Shown here: positions 6,133 to 6,151 of the stretch, in pieces | Numbering within the stretch: position 1 is the first letter of the stretch | Layout: each line of letters opens with the position of its first letter | Assembly: GCA_003510325.1 (NCBI GenBank) | Contig: DONB01000206.1 | Coordinates: forward strand, 678 to 6,828 | Length of the DNA stretch: 6,151 bases | Direction of reading: 5' to 3' | DNA from: Thiobacillus sp. | GTDB taxonomy: Bacteria; Pseudomonadota; Gammaproteobacteria; Burkholderiales; Thiobacillaceae | Made by a program: the position numbers and the translations under genes | Notes under the pieces: model-generated | What the model was told of the DNA's origin: nothing | What the model saw: the letters and a program-made list of their open reading frames with translations, nothing else | The model's database searches: none

Positions 6133-6151
6133 GCCTCAAGGCGCGTCCTGC

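Noticed and set aside
1..6151. CRISPR array, tRNA, rRNA or insertion sequence
   Set aside because: The window is almost fully covered by conserved chromosomal genes. I saw no regularly spaced repeats, cloverleaf-like segment, transposase or terminal inverted repeats.

Overview
This window is a compact, GC-rich bacterial segment. All supported genes lie on the minus strand, so transcription runs from high to low coordinates. The order in that direction is: a cytoplasmic GAF-GGDEF-EAL cyclic-di-GMP protein, hflX, hflK, hflC, a small DUF2065 (YjeT-like) membrane protein, and the N-terminal two thirds of hisZ, which runs off the left edge. The hflX-hflK-hflC-DUF2065-hisZ arrangement, together with a HisZ-type histidine regulator, points to a betaproteobacterium. 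The protein sequences most resemble the Nitrosomonadales/Thiobacillus/Rhodocyclales side, but that finer placement is an inference from family memory.

Layout: 6102-6151 holds the upstream region of the c-di-GMP gene with a good -10 element. 4287-6101 is the GAF-GGDEF-EAL gene. 4142-4286 is the only sizeable intergenic gap and contains a second -10 box, a 9-bp GC-rich hairpin and a short direct repeat. 2987-4141 is hflX, which starts at TTG. 1786-2982 is hflK, 908-1789 hflC, 723-911 the DUF2065 gene and 1-721 the partial hisZ. From hflX to hisZ the genes are separated by at most 4 nt or overlap by 4 nt (ATGA), so they read as one translationally coupled operon.

Functionally, HflK and HflC form the inner-membrane SPFH complex that surrounds and restrains the FtsH protease. 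HflX is a ribosome-associated GTPase that rescues or splits stalled ribosomes. DUF2065 is a two-helix membrane protein of unknown role. HisZ is the regulatory partner of short-form HisG in the first step of histidine synthesis. The c-di-GMP gene has its own promoter and is separated from the operon by the hairpin region, so it is probably a neighbour rather than a member.

I do not see a convincing new biological system. The points most worth checking are the absence of hfq directly upstream of hflX (its usual place), the TTG start and hairpin-bearing leader of hflX, the matching -10 boxes of the two transcription units, the lack of a Shine-Dalgarno sequence at hflK, and the mixed GGDEF/EAL active-site signature.
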